The position numbers and the translations under genes are program-made. Under the pieces are notes generated by a model. The model was not told where the DNA came from, did no database searches, and saw only the letters and a list, made by a program, of their open reading frames with translations. From CAWEYO01 sp963813315 (GTDB taxonomy: Bacteria; Pseudomonadota; Alphaproteobacteria; Rhizobiales; Rhizobiaceae): a DNA stretch of 64,000 bases. The DNA is taken from assembly GCA_963813315.1 (NCBI GenBank), contig CAWEYO010000025.1, positions 62,001 to 126,000 on the forward strand, in the 5' to 3' direction. This document shows positions 1 through 8,856 of the stretch, in pieces; within the stretch, counting starts at the first letter, position 1, and every line of letters starts with the position of its first letter.

Positions 1-1766
1 TCGATGCTCGAGCCGCCGCGGAAGTCGATGCCGTAGTTCATCTCCATCGAGAAGAACAGGGCCATCGAGGCGATGGATGCGGCTGCTGAAAGGGTGAACG
101 CATATCTGCGCCACGACATGAACGGTATCTTCGTGTCGTCCGGCACAAAGCGAACAAGTCCGTTCGGCAGTTCCTTTGGTTTCACGCGCCTCAGCCATAG
201 CGCGATCATCCACCGTGTCAGGGTGAAGGCGGTGAAGACGGTCGTCACGATACCGATTGCAAGCGTCACCGCGAATCCGCGAACCGGTCCCGACCCGAGA
301 TAGAAAAGGATGACGGCGGCAATAAACGTTGTGAAATTGGCGTCGATGATAGTTGCCAGCGCCCGCGAGAAGCCCGAATCCAGCGACTGCACAAGCGACC
401 GGCCCAGCCGCCGCTCTTCCCGCACGCGCTCGTAAATGATGACGTTGGAGTCAACCGCCATGCCGACCGTCAACACGATACCAGCGATGCCGGGCATCGT
501 CAGCGTTGCGCCGAGCACAGAAAGGATGCCAATGATCAGCGCGACGTTGGCCGCGAGCGCGAGGTTGGCGATCAGGCCGAGCGATCCGTAAGCCACGAGC
601 ATAAAGCTCACGACAAGAATGCCGGCAATGATCGAAGCGAACTTACCGGCTTCGATCGAGTCCGCCCCAAGGCTCGGGCCGACTGTCCGTTCCTCGACGA
701 TCGTCAGATCGGCCGGCAGCGCCCCGGCGCGCAGCAGCACGGCCAGATCGTTGGCGCTGTCTGCCGTGAAGTTTCCGGAGATTTGCCCCGTGCCCCCGAG
801 GATCGGCTCGCGGATTTGGGGTGCGGAAATGACCTGGTTGTCGAGGATGATGGCGAAGAGCTTGCCGACATTCTGCTGCGTTGCCTGGCCGAAGCGTTGC
901 GCACCCTTGGCGTCGAACCGGAAGGAAACCACCGGTTCGCTCGTGCGCTGGTCGAAAGTGGCCTGCGCGTCGACAAGGTTTTCGCCTGAGACGATGACCC
1001 TGTTCTCGATGAGATGGGGCACCGGCGGATCGTCCGTAGAATAGAGAACCGTCGAGCCCGCCGGCGGGCGTCCCTCGATGGCCTCCTGTACGGGCACGGT
1101 CTGATCGACCATCTGGAACGTCAGCTTGGCCGTCTGGCCAAGGATGTCCTTCAGGCGCTGCGGATCCTGGAGACCGGGCACCTGGACGAGGATGCGGTCG
1201 ACGCCCTGGCGCTGGATGATCGGTTCGGTCGTGCCGAGTTCGTTGACGCGGCGGCCGATCACCTCGATCGACTGGGTGACGGCCGAGCTGGTACGGTAGT
1301 TGATGCCGTTTTCCGTAAGGGTAAAGCGTAACAGGCCGGGCTCCGGCTCGTCGAGCGACAGCTCACTGATGGCGCCTGCGCCGAACACGCCGGATGACAC
1401 CGGCTGCGTCAGCGATTGGAGAGCGGTCTTCGCCTTGTCGACTTCGTTGGCTTCGCGAATGCGCACCTGCACCGAGCGACCCGTCCCGGAGAGCCCGGTA
1501 TAGCCGATCTTGGCGTCGCGCAGCATGGTGCGAATATCGTCCCGCGTCGCCTGGAGCCGCTCGCCGATCAGGTCCTGCCGGTCAACCTGCAGCAGGATAT
1601 GCGATCCCCCTTGCAGGTCGAGACCGAGCGTCATGACCTTCTTGGGGGCCCAGCTCGGCAGCGCATCCAGCACCGACTGAGGCAGCATGTTCGGCACAGT
1701 GAACAGAATGCCGAACCCGACGATCAGCCAGATCGAGAGTGTCTTCCACGGCGAAAAGTAAAGCAT
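1..1766 (-). CDS. secDF: Protein translocase subunit SecDF (fused SecD-SecF), 3' end outside window
   Basis: Reverse-strand translation starts MLYFSPWKTLSIW and gives about 588 residues of a SecD-type protein before running off the window. It begins with a membrane anchor, followed by the periplasmic P1 region starting LGLDLQGGSHILLQV, then the multi-helix RND-like membrane domain with GMAVDSNVIIYERVREE. After a linker containing FVPDDTKIPFMSWRR, a second anchor leads into NYGIDFRGG, the start of SecF, so the two subunits are fused as in many alphaproteobacteria. The protein works with SecYEG and YajC, using the proton gradient to help export proteins. Two adjacent ATGs (1769 and 1766) are possible; the second sits better behind GACGAGG. 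It lies 48 bases downstream of yajC. Confidence 0.95.
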   Translation of the reverse strand, partial: MLYFSPWKTLSIWLIVGFGILFTVPNMLPQSVLDALPSWAPKKVMTLGLDLQGGSHILLQVDRQDLIGERLQATRDDIRTMLRDAKIGYTGLSGTGRSVQVRIREANEVDKAKTALQSLTQPVSSGVFGAGAISELSLDEPEPGLLRFTLTENGINYRTSSAVTQSIEVIGRRVNELGTTEPIIQRQGVDRILVQVPGLQDPQRLKDILGQTAKLTFQMVDQTVPVQEAIEGRPPAGSTVLYSTDDPPVPHLIENRVIVSGENLVDAQATFDQRTSEPVVSFRFDAKGAQRFGQATQQNVGKLFAIILDNQVISAPQIREPILGGTGQISGNFTADSANDLAVLLRAGALPADLTIVEERTVGPSLGADSIEAGKFASIIAGILVVSFMLVAYGSLGLIANLALAANVALIIGILSVLGATLTMPGIAGIVLTVGMAVDSNVIIYERVREERRLGRSLVQSLDSGFSRALATIIDANFTTFIAAVILFYLGSGPVRGFAVTLAIGIVTTVFTAFTLTRWMIALWLRRVKPKELPNGLVRFVPDDTKIPFMSWRRYAFTLSAAASIASMALFFSMEMNYGIDFRGGSSI

Positions 1767-1814
1767 CATACCTCGTCAGTTAGGCGAACCGGTTCCGTTC
1801 TGCCTCGAATGCGG

Positions 1815-2150
1815 TTATTTCTTGGCGTTCTGGTTAGCGACTGGCTCGCCTTTCACGCGCACGTCGCTGATCGTGGCACGCAGCGCGGTCACCTTCATCC
1901 CGCCGAGATCGACCTCGAGCTCATTGTCGTCGATCACCCTGGTGACCTTGCCGACCAGACCGCCGCCGGTAACCACGGTATCGCCGCGACGGATCGCGGC
2001 GAGCATATCGCCGCGCTTCTTCAACTGCTGACGCTGCGGGCGGATCATCAGAAAGTAGAGGATCACGAAAATCAGGACAAACGGCAAAACGCTGATAAGC
2101 ACATCGGGCGTGGCGCCGGGGACCTGGGCATATGCCGGTGTAACAAACAT
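1815..2150 (-). CDS. yajC: Preprotein translocase accessory subunit YajC
   Basis: A 111-residue protein with one N-terminal membrane helix (residues about 18-37, LISVLPFVLIFVILYFLMI), immediately followed by the family signature RPQRQQLKKR. The remaining cytosolic part has the usual GDTVVTGGGLVGKV and DVRV elements. YajC associates with SecDF in the inner membrane, and its position just upstream of secDF on the same strand is the standard yajC-secD arrangement. AGGAG lies seven bases before the ATG. Length and layout match the family, so I see no reason to doubt the call. Confidence 0.97.
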   Translation of the reverse strand: MFVTPAYAQVPGATPDVLISVLPFVLIFVILYFLMIRPQRQQLKKRGDMLAAIRRGDTVVTGGGLVGKVTRVIDDNELEVDLGGMKVTALRATISDVRVKGEPVANQNAKK

Positions 2151-2315
2151 CGGGAACTCCTGAGACGAGGACTGCGGGAGCGCGCCCGCGAAATGTGGCC
2201 GGAATATATCGCCAAAGCCGCTATTGCAACTGCGCCCGGCCCATCCGGCTACGCTTTTCCCGTCGGTTTGGCCATGTTAGAGCGGATCAGCACTCTGGAA
2301 TCGCAATTCGGTCCC

Positions 2316-3194
2316 ATGTCTGAAAAATCCAATGAGTCTCTCGATAAGAAACTCGACCGGCTGATCGCAGCCGTGTCACGGCTTGCGCCGCGCGAGGTAC
2401 CTCGAAGCGACCTCGGATCCGCCGACTGTTTCGTCTGGGCAGCCGATCCCGGCTATCTGGAACCCGTCCACCGGGTGAACCGTATCGACATCGGCCTCAT
2501 TCGCGGCGTCGACCGGGTACGTGACATTCTGGTGGACAACACGGAACGGTTCGCGGAAGGACTGCCGGCCAACAATGCGCTGCTGTGGGGAGCGCGCGGG
2601 ATGGGCAAGTCGTCGCTGGTCAAGGCTGTCCATGCCCATGTCAATGGGAAGCGCGGCGGCGAAAAGGAACCGCTCAAGCTCATCGAGATACATCGCGAGG
2701 ACGTCGACACCCTGCCGAGACTGATGAACATTTTGAAGGTCGCGCCCTATCGCTTCATCCTGTTCTGCGACGACCTTTCCTTCGATCACGACGACACATC
2801 CTACAAGTCGCTCAAGGCTGCGCTCGAAGGCGGGGTCGAGGGGCGCCCGGCGAACGTCATCTTCTACGCGACATCCAACCGCCGGCACCTGCTGCCTCGC
2901 GACATGATTGAAAACGAGCGCTCGACCGCGATCAATCCCTCCGAGGCTGTCGAGGAAAAGGTTTCGCTATCCGATCGATTCGGCCTGTGGCTGGGATTTC
3001 ACAAGTGCTCGCAGGACGAATATCTGGACATGATCGAAGGCTACGTCGAATATCACGGCTTGGGGATCGAGGCAGAAAAGCTGCGCGCCGAGGCGCTCGA
3101 ATGGGCAGCCACACGCGGCAGCCGCTCGGGACGGGTCGCCTGGCAGTTCGTCCAGGACCTGGCCGGGCGCCTGGGACAGGCGCTGAAGGAATAG
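2316..3194 (+). CDS. DUF815-family P-loop ATPase
   Basis: A 292-residue cytosolic ATPase. The start MSEKSNESLDKKLDRL is chosen because the open frame extends far upstream through antisense secDF/yajC sequence with no family similarity; an alternative ATG is at 2274. The Walker A motif is LLWGARGMGKSSLVKA (about residue 90) and the Walker B-like segment is FILFCDDLSFD, followed by YATSNRRHLLPRD as in AAA+ proteins. This matches the DUF815 family, which commonly sits next to yajC in alphaproteobacteria; its client is unknown. It is transcribed divergently from yajC, so 2151-2315 should hold both promoters. Family assignment is firm, function is not. Confidence 0.85.
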   Translation: MSEKSNESLDKKLDRLIAAVSRLAPREVPRSDLGSADCFVWAADPGYLEPVHRVNRIDIGLIRGVDRVRDILVDNTERFAEGLPANNALLWGARGMGKSSLVKAVHAHVNGKRGGEKEPLKLIEIHREDVDTLPRLMNILKVAPYRFILFCDDLSFDHDDTSYKSLKAALEGGVEGRPANVIFYATSNRRHLLPRDMIENERSTAINPSEAVEEKVSLSDRFGLWLGFHKCSQDEYLDMIEGYVEYHGLGIEAEKLRAEALEWAATRGSRSGRVAWQFVQDLAGRLGQALKE

Positions 3195-3310
3195 AGCATC
3201 CAACGCACCGATGGAATCGCTGCTGCTGCTCTACCCCCGTCTTCCCAGGGGAGAAGGGAAGGCGTTTCTACTAGGGTATTAGAGAGCGACGTTGCGGCAA
3301 GGCTCGTCGC

Positions 3311-4750
3311 TCATTCCAGGAACGTCGCCGGATCGACCGGCGCTGAGTTCTTTCTAACTTCAAAGTGCAGCTTCGGCGTGTCGGTGGTGCCGCTCACGCC
3401 TGAGCGGGCAATTTCCTGACCGCGCTTGACCTTCTCTCCCCGTGCAACCTTTAACTCGCTGGCATGTCCGTAGACGGTAACCAAGCCGTTCTCGTGCCTA
3501 ACGAGCACCGTATTGCCGAATTCCTTCAATCCGTCGCCGGCATAGATCACGACGCCGTTTTCTGCTGCCTTGACCGGCGTGCCTTCCGGCACCGCAATGT
3601 CGATGCCGTCGCCGTTCTTGCCACCGCCTGCGCCGTAGTTGGAGATCACCCGTCCGCGCACCGGCCAGCGCATCCGGCCGATGCCGGTGGAATCCGGTGC
3701 GGCGGCCGTATCCTGTTCGGCCTGTTCGAAGACTTTTTCGGTCTTTTTGGGTGGCGTGCTGGCGACGACCTCCTTGATTTTCTCGGTGGGGCCGGTGGAC
3801 GCGGTTGTTACTTTGTCGACCTTGGCTGGCGCGCTGGCGACCTTCGCTGCGGCGCTACCCGAGGGAATGGTCAGCGTCTGGCCGACGCGGATCGCCCCGT
3901 CTTGCAAACTGTTCGCCTGTTTCAGCGCGGCAACGCCGATTCCGGTCTTCCTGGCGATCCGCGAGAGAGTATCGCCCTCCTGCACCTTGTAGGCCCCACC
4001 GTCGGCTGTGGGGCCCGCGCTGGCGGTCTTGGTGTCTGCGGTCCTGACCGAATCGCCTTCGTTGACCTTGGGGAGTGTCGCAACCTTGTCAGAAGGAGCA
4101 TGTTTCGTACCGTGGGTGGATTTTGCCACGGCGACGTTGGGATCGTTGTCAGGCGCCGAAACGCCGGCCTTGTCCGAGTAGACGTAGGTCGGGATGACGA
4201 TCTTCTGCCCGGCTTGCAGACCGGCCGAGTTTTGAAGGCCATTGGCCTTTAAGATAACATCGGCCGGCACGCCGAAGCGTCGCGACAGATTGTATACGGT
4301 CTCGCCTTCCTTGGCGGTAATCTGGCTGCCGCCGGCGCGCGACCATCCCTTGGCATCTTCGCCGATCGACGCCGCGACAGGTGACGCCTGGGCGACGGCA
4401 GCGGCTGCCGTGTCTGCAACAGGCGCCAGTGCCGGCTGCGGCGCAGCACCCGCGGTCTGGGTTGCAGCCACCGGCGCCAACGCATACCGCCCGACGGGCC
4501 CGCTTGAAACGCCAGCGGGCTGGGCTGTGCCTGTGCTGGAAGTGGCGGCTTGCGCGGTCTGGTCGCCCGGATAAACCTGGTTGGCCGGTTGAATGATCTG
4601 ACGCTGGTTGGTGGAAGAGGTGAAGATGTCGTCGACGCCAGTGAAGCGCGCAACGCTGGAACTGCAACCCGTAGCCAGCCCCCCGATGAGCAGAACGGCG
4701 GCACCCCGCGTTAGATTGCGTTGGCTCTTATTCAAAATACTCGACCGCAT
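3311..4750 (-). CDS. LysM/LytM (M23-type) lipoprotein, NlpD/DipM-like amidase activator
   Basis: About 479 residues from MRSSILNKSQ; the open frame has 12 more residues upstream. A lipoprotein signal ends LIGGLATGC-SSS (lipobox), placing it at a membrane facing the periplasm. Two LysM modules follow (ITAKEGETVYNLSRRFGV, about residue 145; YKVQEGDTLSRIARKTGI, about residue 255), then a C-terminal LytM domain (last ~115 residues). The domain lacks key zinc ligands: the first motif reads GDGIDIA without the upstream His, and the final motif is PKLHFEV rather than HxH. This is the pattern of NlpD, which activates amidases instead of cutting peptidoglycan. It sits downstream of pcm, the usual alphaproteobacterial order. 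Confidence 0.9.
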   Translation of the reverse strand: MRSSILNKSQRNLTRGAAVLLIGGLATGCSSSVARFTGVDDIFTSSTNQRQIIQPANQVYPGDQTAQAATSSTGTAQPAGVSSGPVGRYALAPVAATQTAGAAPQPALAPVADTAAAAVAQASPVAASIGEDAKGWSRAGGSQITAKEGETVYNLSRRFGVPADVILKANGLQNSAGLQAGQKIVIPTYVYSDKAGVSAPDNDPNVAVAKSTHGTKHAPSDKVATLPKVNEGDSVRTADTKTASAGPTADGGAYKVQEGDTLSRIARKTGIGVAALKQANSLQDGAIRVGQTLTIPSGSAAAKVASAPAKVDKVTTASTGPTEKIKEVVASTPPKKTEKVFEQAEQDTAAAPDSTGIGRMRWPVRGRVISNYGAGGGKNGDGIDIAVPEGTPVKAAENGVVIYAGDGLKEFGNTVLVRHENGLVTVYGHASELKVARGEKVKRGQEIARSGVSGTTDTPKLHFEVRKNSAPVDPATFLE

Positions 4751-4888
4751 CGCTATGACCCACGCGTAACCCGACACTACGGTCATGATTAAACGCCGTT
4801 AATGTTACCGCAGGGTTAAGAATGGGACCGATGAGGCTCGATTTCTATACGAATCCAAATGAGCAAGACTTCATCTTGCTCCAACTAG

Positions 4889-5020
4889 GTGTGTTGAGAT
4901 TCAGGTCAGGCCGAGCCGAAATGGCGGTTTTCGAGAACCGGCACGCAGCGTACGTTTGGGTACGTGAGAATCGCAGAAGACCGCAATTTGCAGGCCGGCA
5001 TCACCTGAATATCAACACAC
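4889..5020 (+). repeat. MITE-like element, copy A
   Basis: A 132-base element bounded by an 18-base terminal inverted repeat: GTGTGTTGAGATTCAGGT at 4889-4906 and ACCTGAATATCAACACAC at 5003-5020, one mismatch. Both ends are next to a TA dinucleotide (4886-4887 and 5023-5024), the signature of IS630/Tc1-mariner-type insertion. Most of the interior is repeated in inverted orientation at 34217-34357. The right-hand TA is part of the pcm stop codon (TAG on the minus strand, 5022-5024). No transposase is encoded. A short open frame reading MAVFENRHAAYV crosses both copies but is probably fortuitous. A perfect hairpin, GAGCAAGA/TCTTGCTC, lies just outside at 4861-4881. Confidence 0.75.
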
Positions 5021-5021
5021 G

Positions 5022-5675
5022 CTACAGCGCCGCGGCCACACTCTTGACAACGGGCTGCAAGCGTACTCGAGCGATGTCCTCGCGCTCGAAGCGGCTACCA
5101 ATCTTGGTCAGCTTGGCCAGCACTTGAACGCCCTCGGCCGGTCCGATCGGCGCGATCATGACGCCGGTCGTGGACAATTGGTCGACAAATGCGCGCGGCA
5201 GGCTGTCGAATGCCGCCCAGACCACGATTCGGTCGAACGGCCCCTCCCCCGGCAGCCCATTCGAACCATCCGCGAGCCGGGCGAACGCGTTGGTGAGGCC
5301 GAGCGCCTCGAACCGCTGGCGGGCCTGTTCGACAAGGGTCCTGTAGCGGTCGATGGTGATCACGCGTGCAGCCAGCCGTGCCATCACCGCCGCGGTGAAG
5401 CCCGAACCAGTGCCGATCTCGAGCACGCGATGGCTGGAATCGAGCTGAAGCGCCGCGATGACCGCGGCCTGCAGGTCTACGCCTTCGATGGCTTCGCCGC
5501 ACTCGATGGGCACCATGCGGTCCGACCAGGTCACCGCCTGCCACGGGCCGGGCACAAACATCCTGCGGGGAGTCGCTTCCATGGCGGCAACCAGCTCTCT
5601 GGGCGGCACGCCCAGCCCTCGCAGGCGCAGCAGGAAAGCGGCAAAGCCTTCGCGGTCATCCACCGGCATGTTCAT
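5022..5675 (-). CDS. pcm: Protein-L-isoaspartate O-methyltransferase
   Basis: 217 residues. The class I SAM-binding motif is VLEIGTGSGFTAAVMA (about residue 85), preceded by the isoaspartyl methyltransferase pattern RMFVP (about residue 38). Acidic motif II is RVITIDRY and the post-motif is FDRIVVWAAFDSLP. The enzyme repairs isomerised aspartate/asparagine residues in aged proteins in the cytosol. Its start overlaps the end of surE by four bases (ATGA), so the two are translationally linked; the surE-pcm pair followed by a LysM lipoprotein gene is widespread. The stop codon coincides with the flank of a MITE-like insertion. A second, more diverged member of this family is at 54042-54716. Confidence 0.93.
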   Translation of the reverse strand: MNMPVDDREGFAAFLLRLRGLGVPPRELVAAMEATPRRMFVPGPWQAVTWSDRMVPIECGEAIEGVDLQAAVIAALQLDSSHRVLEIGTGSGFTAAVMARLAARVITIDRYRTLVEQARQRFEALGLTNAFARLADGSNGLPGEGPFDRIVVWAAFDSLPRAFVDQLSTTGVMIAPIGPAEGVQVLAKLTKIGSRFEREDIARVRLQPVVKSVAAAL

Positions 5676-6430
5676 GCCAAGGCCCCGGCCAGCCTGTCCA
5701 TTACTTCATGTGCGGTGAGGTCGAGTTTCAGTGGTGTGACCGAGGTGAATTTCTCCTTCATTGCCGCCAGATCGGTTCCCGGCTTCAGTTCCGCCGGCTC
5801 GCGCCCGAAACGCAGCCAGAAGTACGGAAAGCCGCGGCCGTCTGCCCGCTCCTCTATCCAAAGGCCGTGAACGAGCTTGCCCTGGCTCGTAACAACCGTG
5901 CCCACGACTTCGTCCGGCACGCAGTTCGGAAAATTGACATTGAGGAAGACGCCAGGCGGCAGGTCGATGCCCAGGAGCTTGTCCAACAGCGCCGGTGCCA
6001 GCGTTTCCGCCGTCTCGTAAGGCACGATTCGTTCCTGATTGTAGAAATTGTACGCCTGGCTGACCGCGATCGAGCGGATACCGAGCAGCGCGCCCTCCAT
6101 GGCGCCCGCGACCGTGCCGGAATAGGTGACATCATCGGCGACGTTCGAGCCCGCATTTACGCCGGACAGGATCAGGTCCGGCAGACCCGGCATCAAATTG
6201 CGCACCCCCATGATCACGCAGTCGGTCGGTGTGCCGCGCAGCGCGAAGTGGCGATCGTCGATCCTGCGCATGCGCAGAGGCTCCGAAAGTGACAGCGAAT
6301 GCGCGAAGCCGGACTGGTCGGTCTCAGGCGCCACAACCCAGACATCCTCGGAAATGGTCCGGGCAATACGTTCGAGGCAGGCCAGCCCTTCGGCGTGGAT
6401 GCCGTCGTCATTGGTGAGAAGAATACGCAT
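5672..6430 (-). CDS. surE: 5'/3'-nucleotidase SurE
   Basis: 252 residues, full length. It begins MRILLTNDDGIHAEGL, where the paired aspartates bind the catalytic metal, and carries the second metal/phosphate site LSGVNAGSNVADDVTYSGTVAGAMEG (about residues 88-113; Ser and Asn ligands). SurE hydrolyses nucleoside monophosphates, and some members also cleave polyphosphate. It lies directly downstream of serS (one base between the serS stop and this ATG) and overlaps pcm by four bases, so serS-surE-pcm behaves as one transcription unit. Nothing unusual in the protein. Confidence 0.96.
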   Translation of the reverse strand: MRILLTNDDGIHAEGLACLERIARTISEDVWVVAPETDQSGFAHSLSLSEPLRMRRIDDRHFALRGTPTDCVIMGVRNLMPGLPDLILSGVNAGSNVADDVTYSGTVAGAMEGALLGIRSIAVSQAYNFYNQERIVPYETAETLAPALLDKLLGIDLPPGVFLNVNFPNCVPDEVVGTVVTSQGKLVHGLWIEERADGRGFPYFWLRFGREPAELKPGTDLAAMKEKFTSVTPLKLDLTAHEVMDRLAGALA

Positions 6431-7735
6431 CTATCTTGCTTCGATTTTTTCGATACCGCCCATGTACGGCCTCAGCACTTCAGGAATTGTTACGCCGCCA
6501 TCCTCATTCTGGTAGTTTTCCATGACAGCAATGAGGGCGCGGCCAACCGCGACGCCCGAACCGTTGAGCGTGTGGACGAAGCGCGTGCCCTTCTGCTCCC
6601 CGGTGCGGTAGCGCGCATCCATGCGGCGCGCCTGGAAATCGCCACAGACCGAACAGGACGAAATTTCGCGATAAGCGTTCTGGCCGGGCAGCCAGACCTC
6701 GATGTCGTAGGTCTTTCGCGCGCCAAACCCCATGTCGCCGGTGCAAAGCACGATCGTCCGAAACGGCAGGCCGAGACGCTTCAGCACTTCCTCGGCGCAT
6801 TGCGTCATGCGCTCGTGCTCGGCGATCGAGGATTCCTGATCGGTGATGGACACGAGCTCCACCTTGTAGAACTGGTGCTGGCGCAACATGCCGCGCGTAT
6901 CCTTGCCCGCCGAACCGGCTTCCGAGCGGAAGCACGGCGTCAGCGCCGTATAACGCAGCGGAAGCTGCTCCTGGGCAAGGATTTCCTCACGGACAAGATT
7001 GGTGAGCGAGACCTCGGCGGTAGGGATGAGGCCGAGCCGGCTGTCGCCGTGGGGAACAAAGAAAAGGTCTTCCTCGAATTTGGGCAACTGTCCCGTGCCA
7101 TACAAAACCTCGTCGCGCACCAGCAACGGCGGCTGGACTTCGGTATAGCCGTGCTCGCTTGTGTGCAGGTCGAGCATGAACTGGCCGAGCGCGCGTTCGA
7201 GGCGTGCCAACTGACCCTTCAGCACGGTGAACCGCGATCCGGAGAGCTTCGCCGCACGCTCGAAGTCCATCTGGCCGATCAACTCGCCAATCTCGAAGTG
7301 CTCCTTCACCCAGTTCGGGCGGTCCCGGACGACGCCGGCCTTGCGGACTTCGACATTGTCATTCTCATCCGCGCCGACCGGAACATCCTCCAGCGGCACG
7401 TTAGGGATGACCGCCAGCGCATCGTTCAGCGCGCTTGTCGAGATCGCGCTCGGTCGCCTCGCCTGACTGGATAAAGCCCTTGATCTCGGCGACCTCCGCC
7501 TTCAGCTTTTCGGCGAGCGCGTTGTCCTTCGCGGCCATCGCCTTGCCTATCTCCTTCGAAGCGGTATTGCGGCGTTCCTGCGCTTCCTGAAGCCGGGCGA
7601 CATGGGCGCGGCGCGCTTCATCCATCGCTATCAGATCATCCACGATGGCTTCGCGGAGCCAGCCGGGTTTCCGCGTTTCACGAGCGCGTCGAAAAGGGCC
7701 GTCGGGTTCTCGCGAATCCATTTGATGTCGAGCAT
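6431..7735 (-). CDS. serS: Seryl-tRNA synthetase, with two opposite-sign frameshifts as sequenced
   Basis: The class II catalytic core is intact from 7399 down to 6431 (motif 2 TPCFRSEAGSAGKDTRG; motif 3 GSGVAVGRALIAVMEN). The N-terminal tRNA-binding coiled coil is split. The family start MLDIKWIRENP is at 7735. The next part, IVDDLIAMDEARRAHV, is one frame away (a base is missing near 7650-7656), and the frame returns at DLDK/ALNDALAVIPNVPLED through an extra C near 7431-7435. The net shift is zero and the repaired protein is 434 residues, the normal length. As written, translation from 7735 stops after about 32 residues. Because SerS is essential I think sequencing error more likely than decay. 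Confidence 0.9.
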
Positions 7736-8025
7736 GACGAGAAAGATTCCGTTCTCAAGGTTTCACCGCTCCCCCGGCCTACGCTTGCCTCGGCCACCCT
7801 CTCCCAGCTTGGAAGAGAAGGGCGCACGGGTCTCCGCCCATCTCCCCCATTGGGAAGGTGACCCGGAAGACCGGAAGTGGCGCCTTTTTGACGTAAAGCG
7901 AGAGCACTTGAAAGCCCGGCCGCAGATTTTTTGCACGCCGGAACAAGGGGAATCAAAACCTCGCAAGCGCGCCGGAGGCGTGGATGTCGCCATTTGCAGC
8001 GGGGGGAACAGCTTCCGTCAGGCTA
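7736..8025. other. serS-tatC intergenic region, no gene seen
   Basis: 290 bases without a supported gene. The part from about 7770 to 7870 is C/T-rich on the plus strand with short self-complementary blocks (CTCCCAGCTTGGAAGAG, TCTCCCCCATTGGGAAGGTGA) of the kind that recurs in rhizobial intergenic repeats; a similar C-rich block is at about 51240-51330. I see no RNA gene or clear terminator. Confidence 0.4.
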
Positions 8026-8856
8026 TCAGGCCTTTACGGCGGTTCCCCCGGTTTCCTGTTTTTCCTTGGCAGCTTGTTCTTCCCGCTTTCGTTCGACCAT
8101 CCGCGCGGTCCAGATGGAGACCTCGTAGAGAAGAAGGGTCGGCAGCGCGAGCCCGATCTGGCTGACAGGATCGGGCGGCGTTAGCACCGCGGCGACGACG
8201 AAGGCGATAACAATCGCCCATTTGCGCTTTTCTCTCAGCGCTGCCGAACTCAGGAGACCGGCGCGCGTCATCAGGGTCGTCACCACCGGCAACTGGAACA
8301 CCAGCCCGAAGGAGAAGATCAGCGTCATGATCAGACTGAGATATTCCGAAACCTTCGGCAACAGTGAAATCTGCACGTCGCTGTCGGGCCCGGTCTGCTG
8401 CATGGCGAGGAAGAACCACATCATCATCGGCGTGAAGAAGAAATAGACCAGGGACGCACCCATCAGGAACAAGATCGGCGACGCAATGAGGAACGGCAGG
8501 AATGCCGCACGCTCATTGCGATAAAGACCGGGCGCGACGAACTTGTAGACCTGGGCTGCGATCAGCGGAAAGGCTATAACCAGCCCACCGAACATGGCGA
8601 GCTTGACCTGCGTGAAGAAAAATTCCTGCGGCGCGGTATATATCAACTCGACCTTCTGATCCGCGAGCCCGGCCCAGTGGACCGCCCATTTGAACGAAAT
8701 CACGAGTAAGTTGAAAAGCTGCTTCGCAAAGTAGAAGCAGACCAGAAACGCCACGAAAAAACCCCCGATCGACCAGATCAGGCGCGAGCGCAACTCGATC
8801 AGATGTTCGATCAGTGGCGCCGAGGATTTGTCGACTTCGTCTTGTTCGGCACTCAC
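8026..8856 (-). CDS. tatC: Twin-arginine translocase subunit TatC
   Basis: 276 residues from a GTG start that reads VSAEQDEVDKSSAPLIEHL. The open frame continues upstream, but that part is antisense to nothing and belongs to the shifted tatB sequence. The GTG overlaps the reconstructed tatB stop as GTGA. Six membrane helices are visible, the first being LIWSIGGFFVAFLVCFYFA. The conserved N-terminal cytosolic patch HLIELRSRL and the segment FVAPGLYRNERAAFLPFLIA before helix 3 are present. TatC is the receptor for twin-arginine signal peptides and forms the folded-protein export complex with TatA and TatB from the same operon. Confidence 0.95.
   Translation of the reverse strand: MSAEQDEVDKSSAPLIEHLIELRSRLIWSIGGFFVAFLVCFYFAKQLFNLLVISFKWAVHWAGLADQKVELIYTAPQEFFFTQVKLAMFGGLVIAFPLIAAQVYKFVAPGLYRNERAAFLPFLIASPILFLMGASLVYFFFTPMMMWFFLAMQQTGPDSDVQISLLPKVSEYLSLIMTLIFSFGLVFQLPVVTTLMTRAGLLSSAALREKRKWAIVIAFVVAAVLTPPDPVSQIGLALPTLLLYEVSIWTARMVERKREEQAAKEKQETGGTAVKA

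Noticed and set aside
1416..2315. Long plus-strand open frame continuing upstream of the DUF815 ATPase
   Set aside because: It is antisense to secDF and yajC and has no family similarity; the ATPase similarity begins at about 2316.
4822..5127. Plus-strand open frame containing MAVFENRHAAYV, also present in MITE copy B
   Set aside because: It overlaps pcm and the repeat, and its similarity between copies follows from the DNA repeat; no ribosome site or family supports a protein.
6299..7474. 391-residue plus-strand open frame across surE/serS
   Set aside because: Antisense shadow of well-supported genes with high GC; no recognisable motifs.
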